A stretch of 26,127 bases of DNA from a virus, in IMG/VR virus record IMGVR_UViG_3300010318_000039, positions 1-26,127 of that record; one strand, written 5' to 3'. The position numbers and the translations under genes were made by a program. How positions within the stretch are numbered: the stretch's first letter is position 1; every line of letters starts with the position of its first letter. Of the stretch, positions 16,312-24,858 are shown one piece after another. The notes below the pieces were generated by a model. It was not told the DNA's origin and did no database searches. It saw only the letters and a program-made list of their open reading frames with translations.

Positions 16312-16319
16312 TATTTATT
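16312..16319 (-). promoter_or_regulatory. Late-promoter-like AATAAATA near gene 13
   Basis: The minus strand reads AATAAATA only 16 nt upstream of the gene 13 ATG. This is close for a promoter with a leader and ribosome-binding site, so the motif at 16370-16377 is the better candidate. Confidence 0.35.
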
Positions 16320-16369
16320 GATGGTTTTGAATTTAAAATCCTGTAGAATTTATTATATTTGTTCAATCA

Positions 16370-16377
16370 TATTTATA
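16370..16377 (-). promoter_or_regulatory. Late promoter with exact TATAAATA
   Basis: The minus strand reads TATAAATA, an exact match to the T4 late-promoter consensus and the only exact one I found in the gaps. It lies in the 93-nt gap between the 58-aa gene and gene 13, 74 nt upstream of the gene 13 ATG. It could drive the 13-14-15-16 run. Confidence 0.7.
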
Positions 16378-16388
16378 AAAACATGATA

Positions 16389-16565
16389 TTATGATTCTGA
16401 CTCCGTAGGTTCTTCAGTATTTAAAAGATCTAATGTTTCTAGACCACCAATCAACTTTAATTTATATTCTTTAAGCTTTGTAAGATTTTCTTCTAGTTCA
16501 GTAATTTGCTTTTCAGTTTTAGATAATTGTTCCTGAAAATTTGTTCTAACACTTTCGATTTCCAT
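16389..16565 (-). CDS. Small coiled-coil protein upstream of gene 13
   Basis: A 58-aa ORF starting MEIESVRTNFQEQLSKTEKQ and ending TEEPTESES. Residues 8-40 form one heptad-rich helix (EQLSKTEKQITELEENL, then KLKEYKLKLIGGLETLDLL), and the tail is acidic. Similar tiny coiled-coil proteins with a K-L-xGGLETL segment occur before gene 13 in marine T4-like phages, without known function as far as I recall. It starts with ATG and has a late-promoter motif 27 nt upstream, but I see no clear Shine-Dalgarno sequence. The coding signal (periodic leucines, no stop) supports a real gene. Confidence 0.75.
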   Translation of the reverse strand: MEIESVRTNFQEQLSKTEKQITELEENLTKLKEYKLKLIGGLETLDLLNTEEPTESES

Positions 16566-16592
16566 ATTATAATCAAGAGATATAATTTCTAT

Positions 16593-16600
16593 TATTTATT
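16593..16600 (-). promoter_or_regulatory. Late-promoter-like AATAAATA before the 58-aa gene
   Basis: The minus strand reads AATAAATA, 27 nt upstream of the small coiled-coil gene and just past the end of the 702-aa glycosyltransferase gene. It would separate head/neck transcription from the glycan cassette. Confidence 0.6.
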
Positions 16601-16604
16601 TAAG

Positions 16605-18713
16605 TTATAATTTTTTGTAAACGAAACAGCCATTAATATTATCTACTTTTTCAAATTCTAAAAGTTTCATTAATTCTACCGCTTTTAAAGTATCTTCTGA
16701 CCATTCTATATCATCCACAAAACAATAACCTCCTTTAACAATATTTGTTGCATAGTTAATTATGTCTTTTAGTAATTGAATTGTGTGTTGACCATCAATA
16801 TGCAAAACATTAATATTTTTGATATTTCTAATTTCATCACTTGTAGATTTAAATAAAGTTACATAATCATTTACACCTAATTTGTCAATACCATTTAAAC
16901 ATATTTGATACATTTTTTCTAAGTTGACATTACTCCAAAATTGCTTATGACTTGGATGATCATAACCAATTGTCGCTTCTTGATTTGACCAGGGATCTAT
17001 TCCATATACTTTACCCTTGTTTAATTGTTTTAATGCAAGAGCAAAAGGAAACAAACTTTTTCCTCCATATACTCCTATTTCCACACAAACAGGATCATGA
17101 TAATTTGAACATGTTTCTAAAACACAATTAATAATTTTATTATATTTTGTTTCAGAACACCATCCCCATTCCCCATATTGTTCATCAAAATTTTTATATA
17201 AATTTATTAATTCATTTTTGATATCATTTTTATTGCTTATTTTCGGAAGAAGAAAATTTTTAACTCTAGGAAGATCAAAAATTATTTTTGGTAACAATTG
17301 TACTGGATAATTTCTTTTTTCATATTGATTGTACATTTCATCAGATACAATTTCTTTCACAGATTCTGTTGAAAGAGTGTTAACTGACGACATATTTGCA
17401 TAATGAATAAATGAATCAGCTTTTTTCTTTCTTCTTTCTTCTCCTCCCATCCACGTAAAATGCCAACCACAATCTTGAACTATTGCATTTTTTTCTGTTA
17501 TCCATCTAGGTTGATATTCATTCAACACATTAGATCTCATTTTAGTTGGAGTTCCACCATTTTTTAGTTGTTTTGCTGTACATAACAATAATGAATTTTG
17601 CCATGGAACAGGACTATTGTTTTCAAACAGTCTTTTATCTGCTCTACCTTCAAATAAAATTAATGGAACTTTAATTATATTTTGATGATTATTTCTACAA
17701 ACTGAAGAAAAATATTCTACGTATTTTGGATCAATAATTTCATCACAATCACTTAATATAAAAACAGTATCATCGGAATAATTATCAATAATTGATAAAA
17801 CAGCATCACGTTGAATTCTTTCTCTTGTCCATGCTTTAGATTCAGCAGCACTTTTTGATTCTGATGAATTATATTCATCAATTTCATTAGGAATCAAAGA
17901 ATTATCATCAATTTTTATTTCTAATACTTTTATTTTTTCTTTTGGAAGATTTAATTCTTCAATCAAATTTTTACATATAAACTCTTTAGAAATACCACTA
18001 TGTGTATAATTCAATTCCGAGATAATAAACTGATCTACATAATCATTTAAAAGATTAATTCGAAGCTCTAATAATTCTTTTTCGTTAAAAAATGGAAAAC
18101 AATCAATAACTTTTTTAGTGGGTAAAACAGCAGAATAATTTTGTAAATGATATACAAACGAATTAACTTTAATAAAATTGAAATTTAATTTAGGAAGAAT
18201 ATTTTCAAAAAGATCTATATCATTGGGGTGGGGATATTTAATTTCATTTGGATATTCCACAAAAGTTTTTTTATGGAATGCTACTGGCATATACCATCCC
18301 TTACAATTATGGATAATTTCTGGAACTTTTGTTATATTTTGTGATACAAATGTATTAAATTTTTCATAGTCGAATGTTTCTGGAGTAGTACCACAATTAT
18401 ATTCAATATTTCTATCATTTACAGGAATTCTTCCAGATTCTACTAAGTATCCGGTAACTACAGTATTTTGTTTACAGTGTTCAAAAAATGGAACGTCCCA
18501 ACCAGGGGATACAAACATATCATCATTTAAAAGTATTACTACATCATATTTTGCTTTTAATACACCTTGATTATAAGCAGAATAAACATCAGTTTCATCA
18601 ATAATTTCTATAAGTTCATAATTATTAATAGTATTTTGTTTTAAATATTTTTTACAAATATCGATGCAAGTACTATTTGAAAGATAAGGCAATACTATAG
18701 AAATTTTATTCAT
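16605..18713 (-). CDS. GT2-like, GT17-like and SAM methyltransferase fusion protein
   Basis: A 702-aa protein with three modules. Residues 1-195 look like a GT-A family 2 glycosyltransferase: ISIVLPYLSN start, SAYNQGVLKAKYDVVILLNDD with the DD metal-binding pair at 64-65, and a GWYMPVAFHKKTF acceptor-side segment. Residues 200-490 match glycosyltransferase family 17: CFPFFNEKELLELR, SELNYTHSG, the SDCDEII motif at 321-327 and CGWHFTWMGG at 415-424. Residues 540-690 are a class I methyltransferase with VEIGVYGGKS at 544-553, VYGIDPW at 569-575 and INVLHIDGQH at 634-643. No signal peptide or membrane segment is visible, so it should act in the cytoplasm. It follows the 1257-aa protein after two bases and shares GT17 sequence with it. 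The acceptor and donor are unknown; modification of a virion glycan or a host surface sugar is inferred. Confidence 0.8.
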   Translation of the reverse strand: MNKISIVLPYLSNSTCIDICKKYLKQNTINNYELIEIIDETDVYSAYNQGVLKAKYDVVILLNDDMFVSPGWDVPFFEHCKQNTVVTGYLVESGRIPVNDRNIEYNCGTTPETFDYEKFNTFVSQNITKVPEIIHNCKGWYMPVAFHKKTFVEYPNEIKYPHPNDIDLFENILPKLNFNFIKVNSFVYHLQNYSAVLPTKKVIDCFPFFNEKELLELRINLLNDYVDQFIISELNYTHSGISKEFICKNLIEELNLPKEKIKVLEIKIDDNSLIPNEIDEYNSSESKSAAESKAWTRERIQRDAVLSIIDNYSDDTVFILSDCDEIIDPKYVEYFSSVCRNNHQNIIKVPLILFEGRADKRLFENNSPVPWQNSLLLCTAKQLKNGGTPTKMRSNVLNEYQPRWITEKNAIVQDCGWHFTWMGGEERRKKKADSFIHYANMSSVNTLSTESVKEIVSDEMYNQYEKRNYPVQLLPKIIFDLPRVKNFLLPKISNKNDIKNELINLYKNFDEQYGEWGWCSETKYNKIINCVLETCSNYHDPVCVEIGVYGGKSLFPFALALKQLNKGKVYGIDPWSNQEATIGYDHPSHKQFWSNVNLEKMYQICLNGIDKLGVNDYVTLFKSTSDEIRNIKNINVLHIDGQHTIQLLKDIINYATNIVKGGYCFVDDIEWSEDTLKAVELMKLLEFEKVDNINGCFVYKKL

Positions 18714-18715
18714 AG

Positions 18716-21700
18716 TTAAAATCCTAAATGTTTTTTTCGATTAAATTCAATATCATATTGTTTATATTCATTATGTAAATTATAATTATCATTAGCAAAT
18801 TGATGCCAATTTTCCCAATTTTGTCCCCAAACACTATTTAAATATTCTTTGTTTAACATGTGAGAATCAAAAATTTTTCTTGTCATTAAATCCCCTTCTA
18901 TTTTTGAAGTTTGAGACCCACTTTGGGAATAGTCTTTAGTGTTTCCGTGATAATAGTGCGAATGAACAAAACTTCCTTTAATATTATTCTTTTTAATTTT
19001 TAATAAATAGTCGCAGTCTTCGCAATAAGCCGGATATAAATTTTCGTCGAATAGTCCGCATTTTTTAACAGCACTATCTTTTAATAAGAAACATTCAAAA
19101 GAACCTAAGTCATAAGAGGCAAATTGTTCATTGATAGATGGCGGCCAAACTATTCCAACTTCCTCATTTTTACTTTTTGCAACCATCTCTTCCAAAAATC
19201 CCGGAGTGAAAGATACGTCATTATTGCAAATAATCCAATATGGTTCCATTACATACGATTTAATAATTAAATTCCACGCTGCTGGTACTCCTATATTAGA
19301 CGGTAAATGGCAAACTTTTACGTTTTCTATGTAGTCATGATTAATATTACATAATTGATCCAACTCTGTTGTTATTTGGTCTCTTCCATTATTATTAATA
19401 ATAAAAAAATCTTTAACAGGATAGTCAACACTATTTATCAGCCTTTTTAACCAGTGTACTCCGTTTACAATAGGGACTCCAATAACAGGAATAGGAACGT
19501 AATAAGTATTTTCTAAAGTTTCATGCCCGTGATTAATTATTTTTTTAAATTCCGGTACTTCTATTATATTTAGCCATTCTTTGCGATTTTTATCAAAATT
19601 TTCGTAGGTAAGTTCTTCCGTGATATTAATTGCATTTTGTTTTCCTTTTTTAATTATTCCGCAACCTTGGTCCGTGTTTACAACATACATCTCTAAATCA
19701 TCTCTTGTTGATCGTAGTTCAACAAATGCCTTCCAACAATCCCCGTTCCATACCCCATGTCTAAATGGAACGAGTTGATGTTCTTTACATATCGGATTCA
19801 TGTCATGGCAAACAATGTATCCGTTATCATTTAAAACTTCTAGAGAATTAAGAATATCTCTTAAAACCTGGTCAGCATAATGCAATCCATCTATAAAAAT
19901 AATATCGAACTTTTCATTATTATTTTTGAAAAACTCATCCGATGTTACGTGAAAAGTTGCGGGACTATTTGTATCTGGATCGACTCCCACTTTATATTTG
20001 CAATTTATTTTTGCTAAATTTTGTCCATCAAAAACGCCAATTTCAAGGTACTTTTTAGCATTTATTTTTTCAATTAATATATTAATAAGGTCGTTTCTTT
20101 CTACAGCATTAGATTGTATTTTTTGATCAGATAAATACATATCTACAATTTTACTAAAATTTTTCTCTAGTAAGAAAAACTTTCTTAAATGCTCGTGCTC
20201 TAAAATCTGAGTCGGTAAATCTTCCACAGGATATTCTTTTAATACATATCCCTTATAGCCCCAAGGATTAATACCTCCAATAGATGGTTTCCATTGATTA
20301 ATAAATTCTTCTAACTCTTTAGAATTCATATCTTTGTGTATAGAATCATTTATTCTATCCGCATAATGAGATGTGGATTTTTGTTTTAATTTTAATCTGT
20401 TATTATCTCCCATCCAACTAAAATGCCATCCACATTCTTCGATTCTTTTACCATCTTGAGTGATATAAACTATTGGATAAGGATTGTTAATATTAAATCT
20501 CATTTGAAATGGAGTGGCATTTTTAAAATGAGACGTTGTGCACATAAAAAATACATTATCCACGCAAACTGGAGTATCAGTCTCCACATTATAAGCTCTT
20601 AAATTTGCCTTACCCTCTAATTCTATAAGAGGAATTTTTATCAAGCAATTTTGATTAGCTAAAGCCATATCAGAAAAATATGGGATATTTTCTGGTTTTA
20701 TGATTTCATCACAATCAGATACAAAAAATACAGTATTATCATCAAATTGATCTATGATTGTTAACAGGCTATTTAATAATAATCTTTCTCTGGTTCTTGC
20801 ATTTACAGAATTTTTATAACTATCATTTGATTTACCAGATAATGATCTAAAAGCAATATCATCCACAGTATTTTTTATATCTTCATCATTACTTGGTAAC
20901 TCCACCTCAAGAACAATAAATTTATCTTCTGGAAACCCTAATTCTTTAATATATTTTTTTGCTAATAATTCTTCTCGTGGAATGCCACTTTGCGTTTTAG
21001 TTCCTTCAAGAATTACAAATGTATCTACATAGTCTTTTAACATATTAAATCGTAGTTCTAATAATTCTTTTTCGTTAAAGAATCTAAAACAATCAATAAT
21101 TTTTTTACTCATAATAGGTAGTTCTGTGGGATAAAATTTCATAATACTATTTTTTAAATCTTCTGGAAAATTATTAAAATCATAATTTTTGAGCGAAAAC
21201 TCCTCTTTGTCTCTTTCAAAAAGATCTTTTTTATTTTTAATACTATCCGAAATATTATCAATATATTCTTTTTTATTAAACTTTATATGAGAAAGAGCCC
21301 CTAATTTTGATTTAATTTTATCTACACCTCCAAAGTAAGAAAAATGCCATCCTGCTGATGGTATCACAGATAAGCCACATCTATTTTCTCTAATAGTTTG
21401 ACAACCATTTGTAATTGTAATACCCACAGTAGTAATATATGAACCCCACCAAATGAAATCTTTTGTGGTGTTAAAATTATAGAAAAATAAACGATTTTGC
21501 AATACAAAATAGTAATTATTATTTTCTTGAGTATCTATAATAATTTTTTTAATAACTTTTTTATCGGGGATTTCGTCACAATCTCCAAATATAAACATAT
21601 CATTTTCAGAAAAATTATATTTTTTTAAAAATGTAGACACATAATTTCTTTGAGCTTCTTCAATTTCCCAAAAATCTCCATCCTCGGGAATATTATATTT

Positions 21701-22489
21701 GGTTATATCCGGTTCATATTTTAAACGGATAATTTTATTTCTAATTTCTTCAGGAATTTCTTCCCAAATTTCATCAAGATGATACGGTTTAGGTTTTCCA
21801 GAATGAGTATAATTAGATTCGCAAATAATGAAATTATCTATGACATCATTCAAGTAATCCAAGCGAAGTTTTAATACATCAAACTCATTAAAAAACAAAA
21901 ACGCATCAACAACCTTTCTATTCATTATAGTTGATCCAAGTCCAAATTTTTCCATATTTTCATCAATAACTTTTTTTTGATTTTCATCCATAAGGTGATA
22001 ATAATTGCTACGAAGCAATTGACATAATTCTCTAGTCTCTTTTCCTTTACCCCATGGCCAAGACGCTACCATTTTCTGAAACATTAATAAATGTTTTCCA
22101 GAATATTCGGGAATATCTATATCTTCAATGTTATTACGCTCATAACATTGTAATCCTAAATTAGCATAGATATAACAATTTTGCCAATCTCCTCTTGTTT
22201 GATAAATCGAGGAGAGAAAATAATATGCTTCTGGCCTATCTGGAGAAGATATTAAAGCATTTTCTATTAATACTTTTTCTGTTCCTTCTCTTGAGCCTTG
22301 TTTTTGATAACAAAAAGCTGATCTTAATAATGACTTATATATTAAAATTTTATCTTCTGATCTTTCGGAAGCCCTTAAATAATAACTATGAGCAGGAGCT
22401 GTATGATTTTGACTTTCATACCACGCAGCTAAATTATAATTTTTTTCTCCATTTTCTGTATCTAACGAATAATCAGTCAGTTCATTCAT
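18716..22489 (-). CDS. Giant TPR, GT17, GT17, methyltransferase, GT2 glycosylation protein
   Basis: A 1257-aa protein with at least five modules. Residues 15-185 hold TPR-like helical repeats (AAWYESQNHTAPAHSYYLRA, EAYYFLSSIYQTRGDW). Residues 190-455 are a full GT17 domain: AFLFFNEFDVLKLRLDYL, CESNYTHSGKPK, GDCDEIP at 302-308 and AGWHFSYFGG at 379-388, close to the eukaryotic MGAT3-type layout. Residues 462-770 are a second GT17 copy with SDCDEII at 591-597 and CGWHFSWMG at 686-694. Residues 805-950 are a methyltransferase (YLEIGVFDGQN, FDIIFIDGLHYADQVLRDIL, VCHDMNP). Residues 1000-1200 are GT2-like (PVIGVPIVNGVHWLKRLI, FIINNNG, ICNNDVSFTPGF, YCEDCDYLLKI). It overlaps the GH130-like gene by 8 nt. 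All catalytic signature residues appear intact. Substrate is unknown. Confidence 0.82.
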   Translation of the reverse strand: MNELTDYSLDTENGEKNYNLAAWYESQNHTAPAHSYYLRASERSEDKILIYKSLLRSAFCYQKQGSREGTEKVLIENALISSPDRPEAYYFLSSIYQTRGDWQNCYIYANLGLQCYERNNIEDIDIPEYSGKHLLMFQKMVASWPWGKGKETRELCQLLRSNYYHLMDENQKKVIDENMEKFGLGSTIMNRKVVDAFLFFNEFDVLKLRLDYLNDVIDNFIICESNYTHSGKPKPYHLDEIWEEIPEEIRNKIIRLKYEPDITKYNIPEDGDFWEIEEAQRNYVSTFLKKYNFSENDMFIFGDCDEIPDKKVIKKIIIDTQENNNYYFVLQNRLFFYNFNTTKDFIWWGSYITTVGITITNGCQTIRENRCGLSVIPSAGWHFSYFGGVDKIKSKLGALSHIKFNKKEYIDNISDSIKNKKDLFERDKEEFSLKNYDFNNFPEDLKNSIMKFYPTELPIMSKKIIDCFRFFNEKELLELRFNMLKDYVDTFVILEGTKTQSGIPREELLAKKYIKELGFPEDKFIVLEVELPSNDEDIKNTVDDIAFRSLSGKSNDSYKNSVNARTRERLLLNSLLTIIDQFDDNTVFFVSDCDEIIKPENIPYFSDMALANQNCLIKIPLIELEGKANLRAYNVETDTPVCVDNVFFMCTTSHFKNATPFQMRFNINNPYPIVYITQDGKRIEECGWHFSWMGDNNRLKLKQKSTSHYADRINDSIHKDMNSKELEEFINQWKPSIGGINPWGYKGYVLKEYPVEDLPTQILEHEHLRKFFLLEKNFSKIVDMYLSDQKIQSNAVERNDLINILIEKINAKKYLEIGVFDGQNLAKINCKYKVGVDPDTNSPATFHVTSDEFFKNNNEKFDIIFIDGLHYADQVLRDILNSLEVLNDNGYIVCHDMNPICKEHQLVPFRHGVWNGDCWKAFVELRSTRDDLEMYVVNTDQGCGIIKKGKQNAINITEELTYENFDKNRKEWLNIIEVPEFKKIINHGHETLENTYYVPIPVIGVPIVNGVHWLKRLINSVDYPVKDFFIINNNGRDQITTELDQLCNINHDYIENVKVCHLPSNIGVPAAWNLIIKSYVMEPYWIICNNDVSFTPGFLEEMVAKSKNEEVGIVWPPSINEQFASYDLGSFECFLLKDSAVKKCGLFDENLYPAYCEDCDYLLKIKKNNIKGSFVHSHYYHGNTKDYSQSGSQTSKIEGDLMTRKIFDSHMLNKEYLNSVWGQNWENWHQFANDNYNLHNEYKQYDIEFNRKKHLGF

Positions 22490-23459
22490 TTATAAATTCC
22501 CCAATAAAAGTTTTTGGTGTTTTTAAAATATAAGCAGCATTATCTTGAAAACCAAAAGTAATTAAATAACTATCTTGATATTCTACAAGACCACAGCAGA
22601 ATTCAACCTTTGCATTCAAAAAAGAAAATAATTTAGAAAATCTTTGATTTTGAAAATTACTATCCCACAATACAAATCTATGTCTATATGTTCCATCTTT
22701 TCTTCCTTGCTCAGATTGATATAATTCAGTTTCATGAATTAATGTCATATAGCCATCTTTATATTTGATAATCTGAGAACCACCTCGCATATCATTAAAT
22801 CCAGATATGTATTCTGTTGTAACAAATACTTCGGTATCATTACCATTCGGATCAAATTTCATTAATGCAGTTGGATTGGTCCACTTCAAAAGATGAAATG
22901 GTTTATCTTCAATAGGTGTACAATTTTTCATGCAATATTCATTATCTGGAGGAGGTCCAGGAATGCGATATCTAGAAACTTCTTTAATATTATTTCCATC
23001 AAGTTCGAGTTCAGAAAGTTCCATTCTTCCTGTTCCGATAGTATCTAAATCTCTTCTGACGCCAATACCATATAATTTATTTTCCCATTGTATTAATCGA
23101 ACATCCTCAAGACCAACAAAATGCCATTGCGGTATATAAGTATCAAATAATGATGTGTCTATATTGTTATGACTAATTAAATCTAGATTATCATCTAATT
23201 GTAAAATATGATTAACTGTTCTTAAATTCATATCTTGTTCAGGATGAACATATACCAATGGTCCCCATATATGTTCATGAATATTTAATTCAGCATGATA
23301 TAAAGTGTAATTTACATTACGAACATTTACTAATATTTTGTTATTTACAACACAAACAGATGGATTTGTGAGTGCAGGTCCTTTTAAATTTTCAGAAGGA
23401 ATAAGTAAAGGTTTAATAATTCCGCCATTTTCTAATGCCAATTTCACAAAATTATTCAT
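22482..23459 (-). CDS. GH130-like five-bladed beta-propeller protein
   Basis: A 325-aa protein with the motif order of glycoside hydrolase family 130 and its relatives. NPSVCVVNNKILVNVRNVNY is near residue 32, then GLEDVRLI at 116-123 with KLYGIGVRRD (the G-x-E-D-x-R signature), MKNCTPIEDKP at 177-187 (GH130 usually has an E-K-N-W-x-P motif), GGSQIIKY, YRHRFVLWD, and EFCCGLVEYQDSYLITFGFQDNAAYIL (given in parts) at 286-312. GH130 enzymes are mostly mannoside phosphorylases or mannosidases. Related propellers are fused to glycosyltransferases and may only bind sugar. The Trp of the K-N-W motif is Cys here, so catalysis is uncertain. It is the first gene of the glycan cassette and overlaps the next gene by 8 nt. 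Confidence 0.7.
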   Translation of the reverse strand: MNNFVKLALENGGIIKPLLIPSENLKGPALTNPSVCVVNNKILVNVRNVNYTLYHAELNIHEHIWGPLVYVHPEQDMNLRTVNHILQLDDNLDLISHNNIDTSLFDTYIPQWHFVGLEDVRLIQWENKLYGIGVRRDLDTIGTGRMELSELELDGNNIKEVSRYRIPGPPPDNEYCMKNCTPIEDKPFHLLKWTNPTALMKFDPNGNDTEVFVTTEYISGFNDMRGGSQIIKYKDGYMTLIHETELYQSEQGRKDGTYRHRFVLWDSNFQNQRFSKLFSFLNAKVEFCCGLVEYQDSYLITFGFQDNAAYILKTPKTFIGEFINE

Positions 23460-23639
23460 AAATTTTCATCTCTCAACGTCTCAAAATTATATAATTATTA
23501 TATGGTATTTTTTATTTCGTAAATTTTTTACAGCTGTCAAGTAACAAATAATTTGCTTCTTTCATACTATTTATGTCGAGTAATTAATACTAAAAAATTA
23601 AAATTTTATATGCTATATAACTAAATTTACTATAAATTA
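23460..23639. other. AT-rich gap between lectin-fold gene and glycan cassette
   Basis: The 180-base gap is the longest without a gene. It is strongly AT-rich and holds one late-promoter-like motif (23568-23575) and a TTGACA hexamer on the minus strand (23535-23540) that has no TATAAT at normal spacing. No ORF or clear terminator is visible. Confidence 0.6.
23568..23575 (-). promoter_or_regulatory. Late-promoter-like CATAAATA before the glycan cassette
   Basis: The minus strand reads CATAAATA, 108 nt upstream of the GH130-like gene. The leader is longer than for the structural genes, so the call is weaker. It is the only late-type motif before the three cassette genes, which could be transcribed from it as one unit. 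Confidence 0.4.
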
Positions 23640-24332
23640 TCAAATGCCAAAGCGAGTTCTAGAAGCATCAAAGATTTGCGTTACTTCGCTTGCATTAAGA
23701 GCAACCTCATAAACCAATGCCTGTCCAATATGGCAAGTCGTCATTTCACCGTAGCCAGGATCGCCACCAAGGTAGAAGGGAGATCCGGCAGAATTTGTAT
23801 ACCAATCATTAAAACCAGTTTTTACTGATACCGTGTTTTTATAGTAAGTAAAGTTGAAACCGTTTTTAACAAAGCAGACGTGCATCCATTCATTCTGAGG
23901 CAACACATAATCAAATTTTATAGCGGGATACTCAAATGCCTTTGGGGTTAGCTTGATAAATGGTGCTGGGTATCTGTTGCCCATGATGACATCATCGGTG
24001 CTTTCAAATATTCTAAAAAATATGCTCCAAGTAAATGAGCCCGTTGGGGTGATCTCAGGCTGTGTGTAGTTCGAAAATGCCGCGTAATCGCTGCCACCAC
24101 CCCCGAAGGAAATATAGCCACCAAAGTCAGGAGAATATGTGGAGTTACCGCTTAGATTTCCATTATAGCCATTACCGCTAAGATCAAACCATGTTGTACC
24201 ATTATAAGGGCTTGGATAAGAATTAGGATCAGATGCATCTAAGTAGATTTTTAATCCAGATAAAGGCACTCCAGATCCAGGTCCAGATTGAACTGTCGTA
24301 AATATATACGGATTAATATAAATTAAACTCAT
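23640..24332 (-). CDS. LamG/concanavalin A-like lectin-fold protein
   Basis: A 230-aa protein with the typical laminin-G-like arrangement: LSGLKIYLDASDPNSYP near residue 24, WFDLSGNGYNGNLSGN at 47-62, then GSFTWSIFFRI, WMHVCFVKNGFNFTYYKN at 149-166, PFYLGGDPGYGEM, IGQALVYEVALNASEV and a final F-x-x-x-R-x-R-F-G-I. These jelly-roll domains often bind carbohydrate in phage fibres and adhesins. No signal peptide is visible. The ATG overlaps the upstream 175-aa gene as ATGA. By hand count 79 of 180 bases (23641-23820) are G or C, clearly more than the flanking cassette, which suggests recent acquisition or different expression. A receptor-binding or fibre-tip role is inferred. Confidence 0.82.
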   Translation of the reverse strand: MSLIYINPYIFTTVQSGPGSGVPLSGLKIYLDASDPNSYPSPYNGTTWFDLSGNGYNGNLSGNSTYSPDFGGYISFGGGGSDYAAFSNYTQPEITPTGSFTWSIFFRIFESTDDVIMGNRYPAPFIKLTPKAFEYPAIKFDYVLPQNEWMHVCFVKNGFNFTYYKNTVSVKTGFNDWYTNSAGSPFYLGGDPGYGEMTTCHIGQALVYEVALNASEVTQIFDASRTRFGI

Positions 24333-24856
24333 GATTCCGGTAACGATAAAGTATAAATTGAAGATAAATGACTATCATTTAACATTTGCTGCAATTTTTC
24401 TATCCACTGGTTATCAAGATTAAGTTGAGAAAGAAGTAACCATATAGATTGTTGCATAGCAGGAGGATTTGCACGACCCGCAAGACAATCTTGCATAGCA
24501 CTTACAAATATCGCAAGTGCTCCTGCTGGAGCTGGAGAACTAGTAGTCAATACTTTGTTAAGAACTTCTTGATATACATCACTTATTAATAATTCTGCAT
24601 AAAATTTATTATAATCTGGTGATGGCGGTGGCAGTTGTTCAATCAACCATCCGTAAGTATATGTAAGAGCATCAAGATCAATTGTTGATGTTGGCATTAA
24701 ATATTCATTATCAGGATCATAGGTAGGTTTGGGATCATGCACTAGAGTAATTATTATATAGCGATCTGTGTCGAGTCCTAGAACTGGCTCATCATCATTA
24801 CGTGGATATGCTATTAATTTTGATTCAATTAAATCCCACAATGCTTTATTAGACAT
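24329..24856 (-). CDS. Unknown 175-aa protein between the fibre and lectin-fold genes
   Basis: The ATG at 24854-24856 has an AAGGAG Shine-Dalgarno sequence nine bases upstream, so I prefer it to the in-frame TTG six bases earlier. The protein starts MSNKALWDLIESKLIAYPR and I do not recognise it. The N-terminal half is a mix of strands with a Pro-rich linker (about residues 68-82, LIEQLPPPSPD). The rest is helical and ends LSSIYTLSLPES. No Cys motif, signal peptide or membrane segment is seen. The tight packing (start one nucleotide before the end of the fibre gene's stop region, ATGA with the lectin-fold gene) suggests a small virion protein or fibre chaperone, without proof. Confidence 0.75.
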   Translation of the reverse strand: MSNKALWDLIESKLIAYPRNDDEPVLGLDTDRYIIITLVHDPKPTYDPDNEYLMPTSTIDLDALTYTYGWLIEQLPPPSPDYNKFYAELLISDVYQEVLNKVLTTSSPAPAGALAIFVSAMQDCLAGRANPPAMQQSIWLLLSQLNLDNQWIEKLQQMLNDSHLSSIYTLSLPES

Positions 24857-24858
24857 TA

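Noticed and set aside
23497-23540. A sigma70-type promoter from TTGACA (23535-23540) and TATAAT (23497-23502) on the minus strand
   Set aside because: The two boxes are 32 bases apart instead of about 17, and no good -10 lies at the right distance.
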